NCBI GenBank assembly: GCA_013399895.1
Contig: VXBA01003812.1
Span: forward strand, 449,226 to 513,225
Length of the DNA: 64,000 nucleotides
DNA from: Serilophus lunatus
Lineage: Eukaryota > Chordata > Aves > Passeriformes > Eurylaimidae
Reading direction: 5' to 3'
Shown here: piece by piece, positions 38,019 to 51,025 of the stretch
How positions within the stretch are numbered: position 1 is the first letter of the stretch
Layout: each line of letters starts with the position of its first letter
Program-made: the position numbers and the translations under genes
Notes under the pieces: generated by a model
Database searches by the model: none
Told to the model about the DNA's origin: nothing
The model's input: the letters and a program-made list of their open reading frames with translations, nothing else

Positions 38019-39442
38019 GAAGAGCAGTGTATACTAAGAATCAACTAAAATAAACCAAAAAAAATCTAATTCCTTAGTCTTGGTCATCTACTTACCCACA
38101 TATTTTTGTACTCAGAAAACCCACAAAAACATGCGGCTATTAATGTATCTGGCCACCAAAAATTTATCATGTTTGTAGCAGTGATATTAAGATGAAGTAG
38201 ATTGTCTTGGATTGTTCATGCAACATTTTGATATTCTTTGTTTCTTTTAACACTCGCTCTAAATTGAAAATCAATTCATATGCTTCAAAATGCAAATTTT
38301 AGTTAGCCTGTCATTATTGTATGACTAAAATAAGAAAGTTTGGCATCTTATAGCTTTGGAAAGGATTAAACTTTCATATATCCATTATTTCTCTAGAGGT
38401 AGTGTTTTAGTACTTCTTTGATAAGCGTGTGTTTAGGAATTTCTTTATTGTGTATTTGTAAGTGTATCTCTTTGCAGTCTGAGCAACTTTGACACACGGG
38501 AGGCGGTGGATTTCCCATGTATCTGCTTGCTGGAAAAGCAATTCACTCATTACTGAGGCTGAAAGCTGAGAAGCCATCTCAGCATGTTAGTGAGGATTCG
38601 GTGAGACTGTGATTTAAATTTACAGGGTTTCCTTGGAGAGGATAAGTATCTTGGATGATTGATGGAACAAAGAAGGGGCTTGGGACAAAATCCAAAATTG
38701 TAACAGACTTAGGTTCACAACTGCCACCGTTGTAATTCAACATTTGCATGACATGTTTCTTCTTATTATAATAAAATAGATAATTTATATCATATTCATA
38801 AACTTTGAAAGAAGTAAAGAATTTTTACCTGGATATAATTCATCTCTGGGATTCTAGCTGACTAGCATTGCAATTACATCTTTTGAAATGATGACCTAGA
38901 GATATAATATCAATCTTAGCCTCTTGAAACAAGAGGGTGAAGCAATTCTTTCTGTGAACTGATTTAATTCAATGGCTATATTTTTCCTTTGGGAATTCTT
39001 CTTTTACTTAAGCATTCTATTACTACAAGCTACTGTGTCCCTGAGAGGGAATAAACATGCAATTTAAACATATGCAAGCAATAGCTAATAAAAAGCACTT
39101 ACCAGACATGAAATAAATGAAATTTAAGGATGCAATGAATCAATGTATACAGAAATTACTGGACAAAATGTTTTAAAAAGTTTTATGGAACAAAATAAGT
39201 GAATAGTGTGCCACAAATTAATGGATGATCTCCCCAAACATGTATAAATACATTATTCCTGGTCATAGCCAAGCATGATTTGTGGTAAAAGCCTACATCC
39301 AAATTTAGGTTATTTAATTTATTCCCTAAAGAAAAAAAATACAATGTGAAAAACTAGTGAGAAATAATTTCAAGTGCTCAAAAAAACCTTCAGTTCATAT
39401 TGCAGTCATTATTTAGGCCTCTATTTTTCTATATTCCCATGG
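38019..39442. other. unassigned AT-rich sequence
   Basis: Nothing firm. A short acceptor-like site (tctctttgcag, ending 38480) is followed by 24 open codons and a stop without a poly(A) context; judged insufficient. Confidence 0.4.
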
Positions 39443-39533
39443 GTTATGAGTTGGGGTTAGAAAGGGAAGTCAGGGCCCTGCTGGGACACAGGGCAAGGAT
39501 AGAGCAAGTTCTGTAAACATTAGACATGAACAT

Positions 39534-39542
39534 CATATAAGG
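39534..39542 (+). promoter_or_regulatory. TATA box of the solo LTR
   Basis: catataagg about 90 bp into the LTR and about 280 bp before its AATAAA; the expected U3 promoter position. Confidence 0.55.
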
Positions 39543-39818
39543 GGGACAGAGACGGCGAAAACCAGACATCACAGCAGCCTGGAACAACATCTCAAGGTCT
39601 CCTAGAAGAGGAGGCTGTGGCTGTCTGCGACGGGACGACGGCAGCGACAGCCCGGCCCTCGAAGGGACGGGGCGGAGCAGAGGGTGGGCTCGGAGCAGGA
39701 GGGGCCGACCCGAGCTGTGTGACGGCTGTCACTCGGGAGGGGGATATCAGCCCGGGACAGGCATGTGATGGGCGAGCGGGGCATTTGGAACAGAGCTGTA
39801 ACCCCGCTCCCTGCGCAG

Positions 39819-39824
39819 AATAAA
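39819..39824 (+). terminator. poly(A) signal of the solo LTR
   Basis: AATAAA about 60 bp before the LTR end, the usual R/U5 position. Confidence 0.6.
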
Positions 39825-39884
39825 CACACCTTTCTCATAACGAGGACTACGTTGTGAGTGAGTTCGGTGTCCGCAAGTCAGTTA

Positions 39885-42800
39885 TAAAAATGCACATTCT
39901 GGGCAAACAAAGCATACACATCTTCTTATGAGTTGGATCACAAAATAACATATATTTGAAATTCTTTTGATCATATATGTGCATTGTTTCCATGTTTCAG
40001 GAAATCTGTTACTCACATGTCAAAGTGTTGGTAGCATGCCTGCCCTCTCTATGCACTCTTTCTTTTGTTTCAAAATAAACATTATTAGTTTGCTGTAACT
40101 TCTTAAGGTGGACATAAAGGTATACAAATTTCTCTTTTCCATCATACTTTCATTCAGTTTTAATCAATTAGTAAGGGGAACATCAAGCTGAAAAAAGAAT
40201 GATCAATGAGGCAGGGAAAAAAAATAAAAAATGCTGACCTACTGTATATATGTCTTCATATAGAGTTGTTAATCACTCCCTGTTCTTGAGTCTGGAAAAG
40301 AGCCATAGCAGGCAATACATCAGTAAATTAGTACTACTGACATTTGTAACTATCTTCAGAAACAGTAAAAGAAAGAGACTTTGAGTTTTCTGCATTGTAT
40401 ATAATGTTCCAGTCAGTTCATTTGTACTTGGCAAGAAAACACATTGTATTTGATCCAATGAGAAATAAGCAGAGATTCAAAGTGTGACAGCAAATTCAAG
40501 TATCTAAAACTTCTTAAATTTTATATGTCTTAATTAGACGGGAAATGCTATAGAAGAATAATTAATATAGGTATTATCAATCAGATTAATAAATATGAGT
40601 AAATAATGCAAGCTTAAACCTTCTCAGTAAGTGAAGCTTTTGTTTAAGAATTAGTTTCTCAAAGATTCTGATTATGAAATAATTATTTTCAGGTGATAGT
40701 ATTTTGTTTCAGATACTCAACATTTTACCAACTAAGACATCTGAATTTTTTAATTCAAATTTTTGAACTTAAAAAGGAAATTCCTTTACAGAGTGTAGCT
40801 TTTCTAGAGAAGACTGGTATTGCTCCACAGCACTTTAAACATTTATAAGGACTATGTGCAAACAATTCTATGTCTGAGGGGAAAAAATTTAAATTTTCCT
40901 AAGTTGATGTATTCTGATGTATTAATGAGGCAAGATTGTGGCATTATAAAATAATTAATGGAGCACACCCATACCATGACATAATTATAAAAGAATGAAA
41001 ACACCAGATATTATGATCTCATGATCATGCTGTGGCTGTAAAGGCATTGGAAGAAGTGACTCCTGGATACCATGTGACATCTAAATATTTTAATTATTGG
41101 CTGTAAAATATATGAACAATCTAAAGAGCATAAATATAAGATTTGCAATAAATGAGAGATTACCCCCTTGTACAGTTTCCTATCCTTGCATGTCCCAGGA
41201 CACTGTGCAAATCCTGAACCCATCTTTCTTTGTGGCAGGGGGTCTGTGAATCTATTGCCTGCCACAAAAGATGATCTAAGTGGAAAACATAGAAGAAAGC
41301 CCCTTGAAAGGCATGGGTATATGAGATCTATGGATTCAGAATTATTGAAAGAGTGCTCCACATTGAAGGATTACAATTTATATTGCAAGTTAATTAGATT
41401 ACATATACATGTTTATTCAGTCTGCAAGTGAGATATATCTATCTTTGAAATAAAATTAAATGGAAAGAGCCAGACTTTATAGAATTCCTAGGCAAAAGAT
41501 TCCTCTTTTTCAGTCATACATCCTGAAAGGAGCAATTGTTCTGAAGCCCTCTAAGTTGCATCTGAAGATATTATTTATGTCTTCTAGATGGCTTAAGATG
41601 AACAAGCCATGCGGCAGACAAAAGGAAGAAATTTAAAAAAGAAAAAAAAAAAGAAACATTTTATACCCTTGTATAAAAACATCACTCACATCCCTTACTC
41701 ATAAATATGTTTACCACTGTATTCTTAAGTTTTGTCTCTTGAAAACAGACCCCAAATTCTATGTTCTATCTTAGAGTCCATCTTTATATGCATCTTGGAT
41801 GATCTAATATCTGTCACAAAATATCCACCATTTGGCATAACAAATTAAAGTTTCTAAGAATGTTTACCTGAAAGAGCATCCTAGAGAGATTCATTCTTTC
41901 ACAACTACTTGATATTTTTTTTTTCATTTGTGCTGGGGAATACTAAAAGAGGATGGAAATATTTATGATGAAGAAAAAGTCAGTATTGGGTAATTTGAGA
42001 GATTACTAATCCTTTAGATCTCAAGCTGCTATGCTTGGGAAACTGTTTGTCCTATGGTTTCCTTTTTGTTTGTTTGTTTGGGTTTTCTTTCCCCAGAACG
42101 CCATTCTGTCTGCCTTTATGATTTTTGCAAAGGTTTTATATCAAGTAGTAGGAGAATGGTTTTTGTACTAAATAGTTTTGTTTAGGTTTTATTTATTTTC
42201 TTAATTATGTTTTTCTGTATTTTCAATTCCACTGATTATCTAAGGAAAAAAAAAAAAAAAGAGGCTTTTACTAGCAGAAATATACCATAAAAAGTAAACC
42301 ATGAAACCTTACCATGACTTTTATTTTTAAACTTTGAGATAAGTTTTCAAAGTATCTTGCTTGTGTAAAGCCAACTACCATCTTGTATACAACAGAGCAA
42401 TCTTCAGCATTTTAACACCACACTCTATCTTTGGGTAGTGCAAGTTCATATATTCAGACTACCATTATTGTCATTACTCATTTCTCGTTCTCATTTTTCT
42501 AACAAAAATGTGACTCTGAATAAATTTTGCCTGCAGGGCATGACATTTTTCACTTTTTAGCTCTATTTAATCTTTTTTGTTCCTCCTCATTCCTCTGGTC
42601 ATTTCAATTTTGATATTTAAAAACATTAGATTTTCTCAAAGGAAGCAAGTGTATTATAGTAACTGTAAATGTCATTACAAAATATGAACAAGTTTGGACC
42701 CTAATCAAGCCTTTTTCTTTTCATTTTTGTGCAGCCCTGCTTCAAGTAAGGAGAAGAAAAAAGGTCAAAATAAATGTTTGGGCACAGTACATTTTAGCAG

Positions 42801-43896
42801 CAGCAAAGTGAAAGAATGTAGGGCAGCATTACCATTTGTGATCTTAATGTAACAGATAGGTAAGAGAATTAAATGTAGCCGTTAACATATTCTACAAACG
42901 GCTGTTCTCAGTAGAGGACTCATCAGTTTTGTGAACTTGCATGCTGCACAGTTCCTTCACCTTACTCAGGTTAATGTTATCATTTTGATTCCTTTTCCAT
43001 CTAGACCTCCTATGTAGAAAATGTTTAATGACTTAAACAGGGATGAAATAAAAAATGTGGGATGGAGAGAAGTGTCTTTCAGTCCAAACTCTCATGAGTC
43101 CATCTCTATTTCTCTGTAAGAAAAAAAAAATAAGAATTTCTGCTTGATGAAAGTGATTTTTTCAAATACTCTGAATAAAATACTTTATTTCTTATTAGAA
43201 ATTTTCAACAAATGAAAAAACAGGAGGGAAAAAAAGTACAAAGGAAAAAAGAATGGCAGTCCAGGTTTTGACATTAGTAAAAAAAATGTTCAAAGAGAAG
43301 AATTTGTCTATGGATTAATATGGTTGCTCAGTGTACAGGAAACCTGTATTTTCCTAAGATCCGTGTCCACACAGAAAAGAAAGGATTGTAATCCTCAGAC
43401 TACATGGTATTTTGGGCTGAATTACTTAGTCAATTTTGCTACTATTGTGCTATTCTGAATACTATTCCACCTTGTATATAGTAGTTCCATGTTAACTGGA
43501 TCAGAGACTTGCACAGAAGTGTCTTACCTCCAAACTGACATTCCCAGAAAAGACAGAGTCTTTCTTGTTTGAGGTTTTGTGTTTTGCTTTATATTCCATC
43601 ACATTTATAAATCAAATACAATGTCTTAGAAGATAAGAAGCAGAAGTGACAGTAGATCACAAGCTATAAGTTACTTTCTCAATGCCATTGAGTCATCCTA
43701 ATCTCAGTGAACAACCTGTTAGAATGCCAGCACTTCCAAAGAGATTTTGATGTAACAGGGTTGATCTGATTCTAGAAGGGTTGAGCTGGAATTGCAGGAC
43801 CATGCATACTGTCAAAAGCATTGCACAGAATAAAGACAGAAAGCCACATCAGCAGAATCCTAGGACATTTCATCTTCCCTTTCCACCACGGTCCTC
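39885..43896. other. unassigned AT-rich sequence
   Basis: No transposon or gene recognised. An 87-codon plus frame and a 116-codon minus frame overlap at 41011-41431; neither shows a domain or splice context. Confidence 0.4.
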
Positions 43897-43897
43897 T

Positions 43898-43924
43898 CCC
43901 GCCTCCCCACCCCCACCCCCCCCC
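43898..43924 (-). repeat. C-rich tract, potential G-quadruplex on the minus strand
   Basis: The plus strand has CCC, CC, CCCC, CCCCC and a run of 10 C separated by one to two bases; the minus strand therefore has four or more G runs with short loops. It stands out in AT-rich surroundings. Confidence 0.8.
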
Positions 43925-44224
43925 TCTAAATGGTTTATGACTTCCAGTGATGAATTTTAAAGCAGTAACTCTTATCTTGCCAGTACAGAGAATCATCTAT
44001 CTAGATGAAACCAAGTCCACCATGATTAGTGCCATTAGACCCTACGCTCCCTTTCCAGATAATGAGAACTTGCCAGCTAGTTCCTGATCCTGGCCATTTC
44101 TTCCTATTAGAAGGACAGGTATTGAACATATATTTCACCTTTGTGGTTTTACTTTCTTCTTCTCTATGTTCAAGAATGTTTAGTCCAAATTGAATACCAA
44201 CATCTTTTGTTTCTTCACTTGCAG

Positions 44225-44265
44225 GGTCTCAACTCCTGAAGAAGCCTCCAGTGAGGCAGAAAAGG
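44225..44265 (+). CDS. possible micro-exon, very uncertain
   Basis: A good acceptor (cttttgtttcttcacttgcag, ending 44224) is followed by 41 bases open in one frame (VSTPEEASSEAEK) and a donor-like GTGAAT at 44266. Acid- and serine-rich content looks coding. There is no neighbouring exon to join it to and no family match, so chance cannot be excluded. Confidence 0.15.
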
Positions 44266-44269
44266 GTGA

Positions 44270-47200
44270 ATGGGATCAGTGCCTTTAGTCATTCACCAAG
44301 ATTTCTTTTCTGATTTTCTTTTCTCAGACGTACGTGGTTATTCCGTGCTTGTAGGAAACATTCTCGGACCTGCCAATAGATGGGGCTGCAGATTCTACAT
44401 TTTTAATGGAATTTTCACCTTTATTTTTATTTTGTTTCTCGAAGTAGATAAGAATTATGATTATTTCCCCTCATTTATGTCAGATATATTTTCTTCTGAC
44501 TAGTTACCATTAGTTCAAGGACTGAATTTTCTGCCTTTTTGTTTAGTTGGTTGGGTTTTTTTAACATTAATAAAACATTCTGATAATACATTAAAGCCGA
44601 TTTCTTGTATTTAATCTTCTTCACCAATTTGCACCTTAGAATAAAATCCTTTGCTGAAATCACCCACAATAATAATCTTTAACTTTTTGTACTTGTACCT
44701 TTCTTCTATTAACCCTATGCACCTCAGACTCTTTTTTTTCACTTTGTAATTATATCCCATCAAATATTTGATACAGAAGGAAAGATAATTTTCCTATCTG
44801 CTCCTTCAGTATTTAAAATTAATATATTCCCATGTGCAAAGCATTCCAAACTTTCAGTGTTTTCTCTAATCAGCAAAGAAGTTTACATTTCTTTTTAATG
44901 ACTGAAGCTATAAAGTTCATGACCCCTCTTTGTGTCTTCAACATGAAGATGGAACCTTTCATAACATGTCAATTTTAACCACAAACAAATAAATTACTGT
45001 AAAATATAGTTACATGTCACCTAGGGTAAATGATTGCAAATAATGTTCCTCTCTTAAAGGGATAGAATTATGTAATTAAAGGTTGCATAATATTTCTATA
45101 TAAGGTACATTTTTTTCCTCTTTAAACAGTTCACTTATTTACTCCTAATAGGAATTTATGTATTTGAAATTTTCAGTTTTGGCAGTCTGTATGTTAAAGA
45201 ATTCTCTGAGTTAATATGAAGAAGCAAAGGTATACAGTTTCCATAACAGAAGTTGAAGAAGTTGCAGAATTCATGTAACTACAGACTTTGCTCTCTTGTC
45301 AAGTCAGATGATTTTTATAAATAATTATTATTTCTGGTTAAGACCACTTCAGCTTATTTTGAACTATTCTCTCCATTTTCAGGTATTTAATAAAATGCTT
45401 GAGTCTCTAATTTGGATTTTATTCTTCTACACAGTTGTGAGTTTTCCTAGACATTTTTTGAACACAGTGTCTTTGATTTTCCTGCTCTATATTCTATTGT
45501 TCTTTATAGAGCTGAAATTGAATAGTGAATTTCAAAATAATTTGTAGGAATTGAAAAACATAGTTAGACACACAGTGCACATAGGCCCCTGCTTCTTAAA
45601 AACTCTTTGAAAGGGTGTTATATTTACAACTACTCAAGTGAACATAAAATTCTCAAATATATACTGAACTGATGTTTTACAATCAGGTAACAGTAGAATA
45701 TAAGTCAAGGTTTTTAATCAAATGATGGTTGCTGAAACAATGGCAAGTAAATTCAACGTGAGAAACAGTGACCTACTGTAGACTTTTTGTGTTTAACCTC
45801 ACAAGCCTACTATAATGAAATTCATTCTTCTCCTGAAACTGTGGTTGAAAATTGTAAAGATACTGCACTTCAGAGACTATAATTTAATTTCTGTCTTTTC
45901 AAAGGCTCCACAGACCTTTCCGTATCACCCTGGAAGCCCTCTGGGTAACCATTAGGGAAATGTGCATAAATTCTGTCTCTACTACAAAACTGGAAAGGTT
46001 TCAATATAAAAATTGTATTCATAAAATAAAAATGAGGAGATCAAGCCCTCAAAGGACAAACTGAACATTTGCCCTGAAGATATTTATCCACTGACTAAAT
46101 AACAAAAGCAAAAATATCAATGAGACACATTACTGTTGAATCACATTATCTTTTCTAACACTATACTTAATACTTTGAAACTATGCCTACAAATCAGCAG
46201 GGAAAACTCTTGGAAGTATGTCTTACATCTTGTCTCTTTTCTTTATTCAATTGCATGTAAACTCCCTTTCATACAACATGAAGAAAAATAGTCTTCAGAC
46301 TGTGGTGGTACTTGAAACGCATGTAATAAGACAAAGAAAGAAAAATTGTATGTTCCCTTCTTGACCTGTCACTTCAAAATTACCTTAGATATATGCCAGA
46401 ATATTCACTATCAAAACACATATTAGGAAAACAAATTCTGGCTCAAAATTCAGAATTCTCAACTAGTTAATTCATTTTTTGTGAGAGGCTTTTTGAAAGA
46501 ATTTATCAGTACTCAAATTTCATACTGGACTGGGAGGAAGGGAGGAAAATTTGAACAATTTAAAAGTAATATCAAGTTATGCAAAAGTTGTAAAGAGTAA
46601 TGTTGAAATCACTGTATTGATTGTGCAGCAACTACCACCCTCAAGTCTACAAACAACACTGATGAACTTCATTTTCACAATTTCTGCAGATGTTTCTCCA
46701 AATTTACAAAGAAAGAGAAAAAGGAAAAGTTGAAGAGTCAAATCACTTATCTCACCTTCCAAAATATTTGACATTATGGACATATGACTATTAGGTGTGT
46801 TACTGTGATCATCTTAATAGGATTTTGTTTCCGCAATGTATACCAGTCATAACTGAGCAGAAAGCAAAGGCAATCTGAACCAAGGAGATCAGAATCTGGG
46901 AAGGAAACAGGAATATAATCCAGATTATTTCTGTAATCTCAATCCTGTACAGAAACTAGGAAAAGTGGCAAGGCGCCTCTTGATTTTAACACAGAAAGTG
47001 TTTGCTCTAAATATTGAAGAAATATAGGAGTATACTTTAAATTAAAGACACTGTTGAATATCTAGGAAGAAGCAAAACTCCTTAAAATGAGTAGCTCTAA
47101 AATGAATTATTGTAAGCAATTTCCGTGGTAGAACTTGTAATTTTGCCTGCTAGGTATTTTAAATTTCTGACATAGAAGTCACCCAGTAAACTAGATTTGA

Positions 47201-50200
47201 CTTATTTTATCATAATGCTAAAGGCTGTGTGAGGATAAAGTTACATACAGCTCCCTACTTCAGTCATACGTAAAACTAATACTGAGTTTTCTAGTCCTTC
47301 TAAATATTAAAAAAAAATCAACTTTGAAAAAAGTCTAAATTATTTACAAGAAGAGTGGTTATTCTTTCTTGTATTTACGAACATTGAAGGTTTGTGTAAC
47401 TTATCTCTATAATGAGTTATGTAATGCACAAGAGAAATCCTTACATGACTGTTTCACAGTGCAGCGAAGCATTAAAAAGGATCTAGTACATTAGATTTCC
47501 TGAGAGGTTTATGTACAACTTGATATACTCTGTGAAAAATATATTTACAAGGTTGTTCGGATTTACTCACAAAACATCTTTCAAAATGTTCAGAAATTGC
47601 ACTTAGATGGTGCATTAGTACATTTTAGTCCATCAGAAGCCAAATCAGTGACATTTGCTAGAAGTCTGCTAAAAAATCCTGTGGAAAAAAATAACAATTA
47701 GTTTTAGCTTCCTTGCTTCATGAAGCTTATGCATCGATTCCTTCATTTTCATCAGGCTGCAAAACAGAGCAGTAACCTGCAGCATCAAAACTGAGCAAAC
47801 TAAATGGCATAAATTTCATCTTCCCTATCCTTTTCTTAATAAACAAACAATGTAACTCATTGTATCAAAGGGAAATTTACAGATATGTTTGCTTGGTTTG
47901 CTCCTAACTGGATTTGTGGCATTTCCATTACTTTAGATCTCTGGAAAAAAAACTGCTTGAAGGACATTATTGCAAAGGAATCAATTGTTTCTTCAATCAA
48001 TTATCTTTTTTAAGATGTCCACAAATAATATTTTAAGTCTTTTTCAATTTATTCCTTAGGGGTAATGAATAAACCACTATTATAAACCAAAATTAGGATT
48101 CATATAGGTACAAGAAACATTTATCACAGTCTGATATTCCAATTGTAAACAATAAATGTTTTAATAATCACACATAATTTTCAGATTATAAAACAGTAAT
48201 AATATTGTAATGCATCTTAACATTATATACCTCAGAAAGGGCCTTTTGTTTTTTGCAGATGGAAAGGTTTTCCCTTGTTCATAAGTATTAAGAAAGCAAT
48301 GTTATTTGGGAAACAATATATGCAATCACAGTATGAATATCACAATCCTTTATCCTTCTTCAAAAGTTATTTCATCCATTACTTATGGATAATAATCCAT
48401 AGATGAGCACTATTCTGTTGTTTTGTACTGTTATTTCTTTTCTCAACTTTGCAGGTATGCAACATCACTTGTAAATGCAAGAATTCATTATTACATTTGC
48501 TTCAAGAATTCCTGTGTATATTTAATTTATGTACCTCAGTAATGGCTTCTGGAGTTCTTAATCTTGTTTTGTTTTTAATATGGGTTTGATTTTTTTTAAA
48601 GTCAATAAAATATTAATTTTTTTCCATGTATGCTTTTATTGAGAAGACTCTAGCACTTCAGAGTGTGTGACACAAAACATCTCCCAAGCCAAAAATTAAC
48701 AAAGATGATGATATTTGGTAAGCAAAGTAAGAAATATCTATTTTGGCAAAGAAAACAAAAAAATCAACCTTTTAACTTAATCTCTCAAGAGATTTCATTT
48801 TAGATGTTTTTGAGCTTTTATTTGAAATATTTAACTAGCATACCACACAACCCCAATGAATGAGCAGATTAGAGTGGTTGATTTCTGGGTGAATTTTCTA
48901 TAGAGGATAGAAAGACAGCTTCTGTTACAGAAGAAAAAGAATAAGTTTGTTTTGAGATCTTCTAAAAGATCATAACACTGCTTTCTTCATAAATATAATT
49001 TGTTTCAAGAATTCTACTGCTAGATTTTTATTTCCTATGAGAATGAAAACTGCCTAATGAATATTTTCCTATGTATAATACATCTAAGGTCTTGACTACA
49101 AGCCCAGTGGATAGATGAAAGGGACACTGATATACAATAGGACGGCAGACGACTCTTTAATTTCAGACATGTTGGTATATGGCTTTTCATTACATTTTAT
49201 TTCTAGGAGTAAGGTATCATACTACTATAAACTTAGCTCCTTTCTCCAGTTTTTGCACACAGAACTAAGAATTACTAAAAACTAGCATGAAGGGTTGGTC
49301 CACATCTGCTTTCTTTCTTCAAAGTTCACTTCTCAGTGTTAATACTGCACATCAGTTTTTGTTCAGGCTACTATTCTGTCTCCATTTGAGAATCGGTTTT
49401 GGCTGTCTGGCTGATGGTGTCCCATCATTTATAGCCCAGACACATACACATGACCCCTAAATCTTACTACCTTCTGACTAATACTAGACCTAGTTTTCTG
49501 ATAAACAATCTTTGTTGTCCTTGACCATGATCAGCTCTGCTCTTCCACATAGTTTATAACCTCATTTTCTATTTCAGCTTCTTTTTTGTGAACTGACTGT
49601 TGTCAGTTGCTGAATATCCTAAAACTTGTGGAAATACATTCCACTCTGACAGAGAAACATGCTAATTGCCTAAGCTGCATCACAAAAGGCAAGAATTAAA
49701 TGAAGTGCATAGGTTTGACACAACTTACTTTCTGTGTTTTCTCTTTAGCTCTGAAACAGTACTTCAAAACAAAATTTCCCTTGATATATAACTATGATGT
49801 CAGGCAACTGGCACTAACTCTCAGAAGAAATACACTGCTCACATCAGTTCACTCCTAATCATGCCATGGCATTCCTGTCACTGTAGTGTATTTCCTTCCA
49901 TCTGAGTGACCATATTCAGTTCCTCTGGGCTCTTTCCAGGTTTCTTGTGAGTCCAATTTTCAATTGGTGGTTGAAGGCTTTGAAAAATGTTTCCCACAGG
50001 AGGAAGTGCTTAAAAAATTTAGCACAGAAAATGAGATGGAAAACACTGAAGGACAGAAATTAGATAAAAAATAGGCTCAAACTAAAGTACTAGTACATTA
50101 TTAGTACTGGTATGTGATTATAAAGGAATTAATACAAAACTCATTGAAATTCAAGTTAAATTAACTTAAAGAGCTTCTCACTATTACTACTGATTTACAT

Positions 50201-50487
50201 TCTGCCATTTTTATAAAATATGATAATTCTGATTCTCAGTTTCAAAAAATCCCTTATTCATGCAGTAGAGAGAAATGCATACCTTAGGCAACCAAACAAT
50301 CATTTGAAAGAGGCGTGGTACAGATAGCCAGTATTCCATCTATTTACAATGACAGCATATCCTTCTCAAAATTGGATCCATTAAATTTATTTCATATTCA
50401 GATAACAAGAGGACCTTTTAGAAATTTTATAGAGATACTATTGTCCTTCCTGGAAAATGTAGATGAAATAAGAGCCAAAAACGTGTC
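44270..50487. other. unassigned AT-rich sequence
   Basis: About 6.2 kb with no recognised gene, RNA or transposon. Small hydrophobic open frames (for example 45296-45547) are translations of T-rich DNA. Confidence 0.4.
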
Positions 50488-51025
50488 CAGGTGTCTAAGA
50501 AGGCCAGTGGCATCCTGGTTTATATCAGAAATAGTATGGGCAGCAGGACCAGGGAAGTGATCATCCCCATGTACTGATGTGTCCATACCTCAAATATAAT
50601 GTTCAGTTTTGGCCTGCTCACATAAAGAGTAGCTGAGGGAACTGGAGTTTTTTTAGCCTGGAAAAAAGGAGTGTCAGGGCAGACTTTATTCCTCTCTACA
50701 TCTACCTGAAAGGAGGTTGTACCTGAGCAAGAGTAGGACTCTAACAAGTGACAGGATGAGAGGAAACAGCCTCAAGTTACACTAAGTGAGGTTTAGTCTA
50801 AGAGGTAAAGGTAAGAGGTAAGAGGTAAAACTTCTTCATTGAAAGGATTTTCAGTAACATTGAAACTGGCTGCTCAGAGATGTGATGGAATCACCTGGAA
50901 GTGCTAAAAAAATGTGTAGATGTGGTTCTTGGGATATGGTTTAGTGTTGGACCTGGCAGTGATGGGTTAATGGTTGGACTAAATGACTTCAGTGTTTTCC
51001 AACTTCCATGATTCTCTGATTCCAC
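50488..51025 (+). mobile_element. CR1 LINE 3' fragment
   Basis: Sense CR1: caggtgtctaagaaggccag (50489), cagcaggaccagggaagtga (50541), ctgagggaactggag (50634), cctgaaaggaggttgtacc (50705), gtgacaggatgagaggaaac (50749), then the 3' UTR with tggttggactaaatgacttc (50972) and a terminal ccatgattctctgattc. It contains an expanded heptamer (50800-50830). Stops in all frames. Confidence 0.85.
50800..50830. repeat. GTAAGAG heptamer array inside the CR1 fragment
   Basis: taagaggtaaaggtaagaggtaagaggtaaaa: about four variants of a 7-bp unit that the CR1 consensus has once, so it is a local slippage expansion. Confidence 0.75.

Larger units (their letters stand above)
39447..39880 (+). mobile_element. 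solo LTR, ERV1-like, with 4-bp target duplication
   Basis: The element starts TGAGTTGGGG and ends CCGCAAGTCA; the two ends form an imperfect inverted repeat (8 of 10). It is flanked by GTTA at 39443-39446 and GTTA at 39881-39884. A TATA box (catataagg, 39534-39542), a GC-rich R-proximal region (39610-39815) and AATAAA (39819-39824) lie in LTR order. A 4-bp duplication is usual for class I (gammaretrovirus-like) integrases. It remains CpG-rich, so it is younger than most repeats here. Open frames on both strands in 39602-39838 are by-products of its GC content. Confidence 0.8.

Noticed and set aside
38481..38557. Acceptor-like site followed by 24 open codons and a stop
   Set aside because: Too short, with no donor, no poly(A) signal nearby and no recognised protein; this is expected by chance in 64 kb.
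39602..39838. Overlapping Gly/Ala/Pro-rich frames
   Set aside because: They lie inside the bounded solo LTR and arise from its GC content.
41011..41431. 116-codon minus and 87-codon plus frames
   Set aside because: They overlap each other, lack motifs and splice context, and the sequence resembles the unassigned background.
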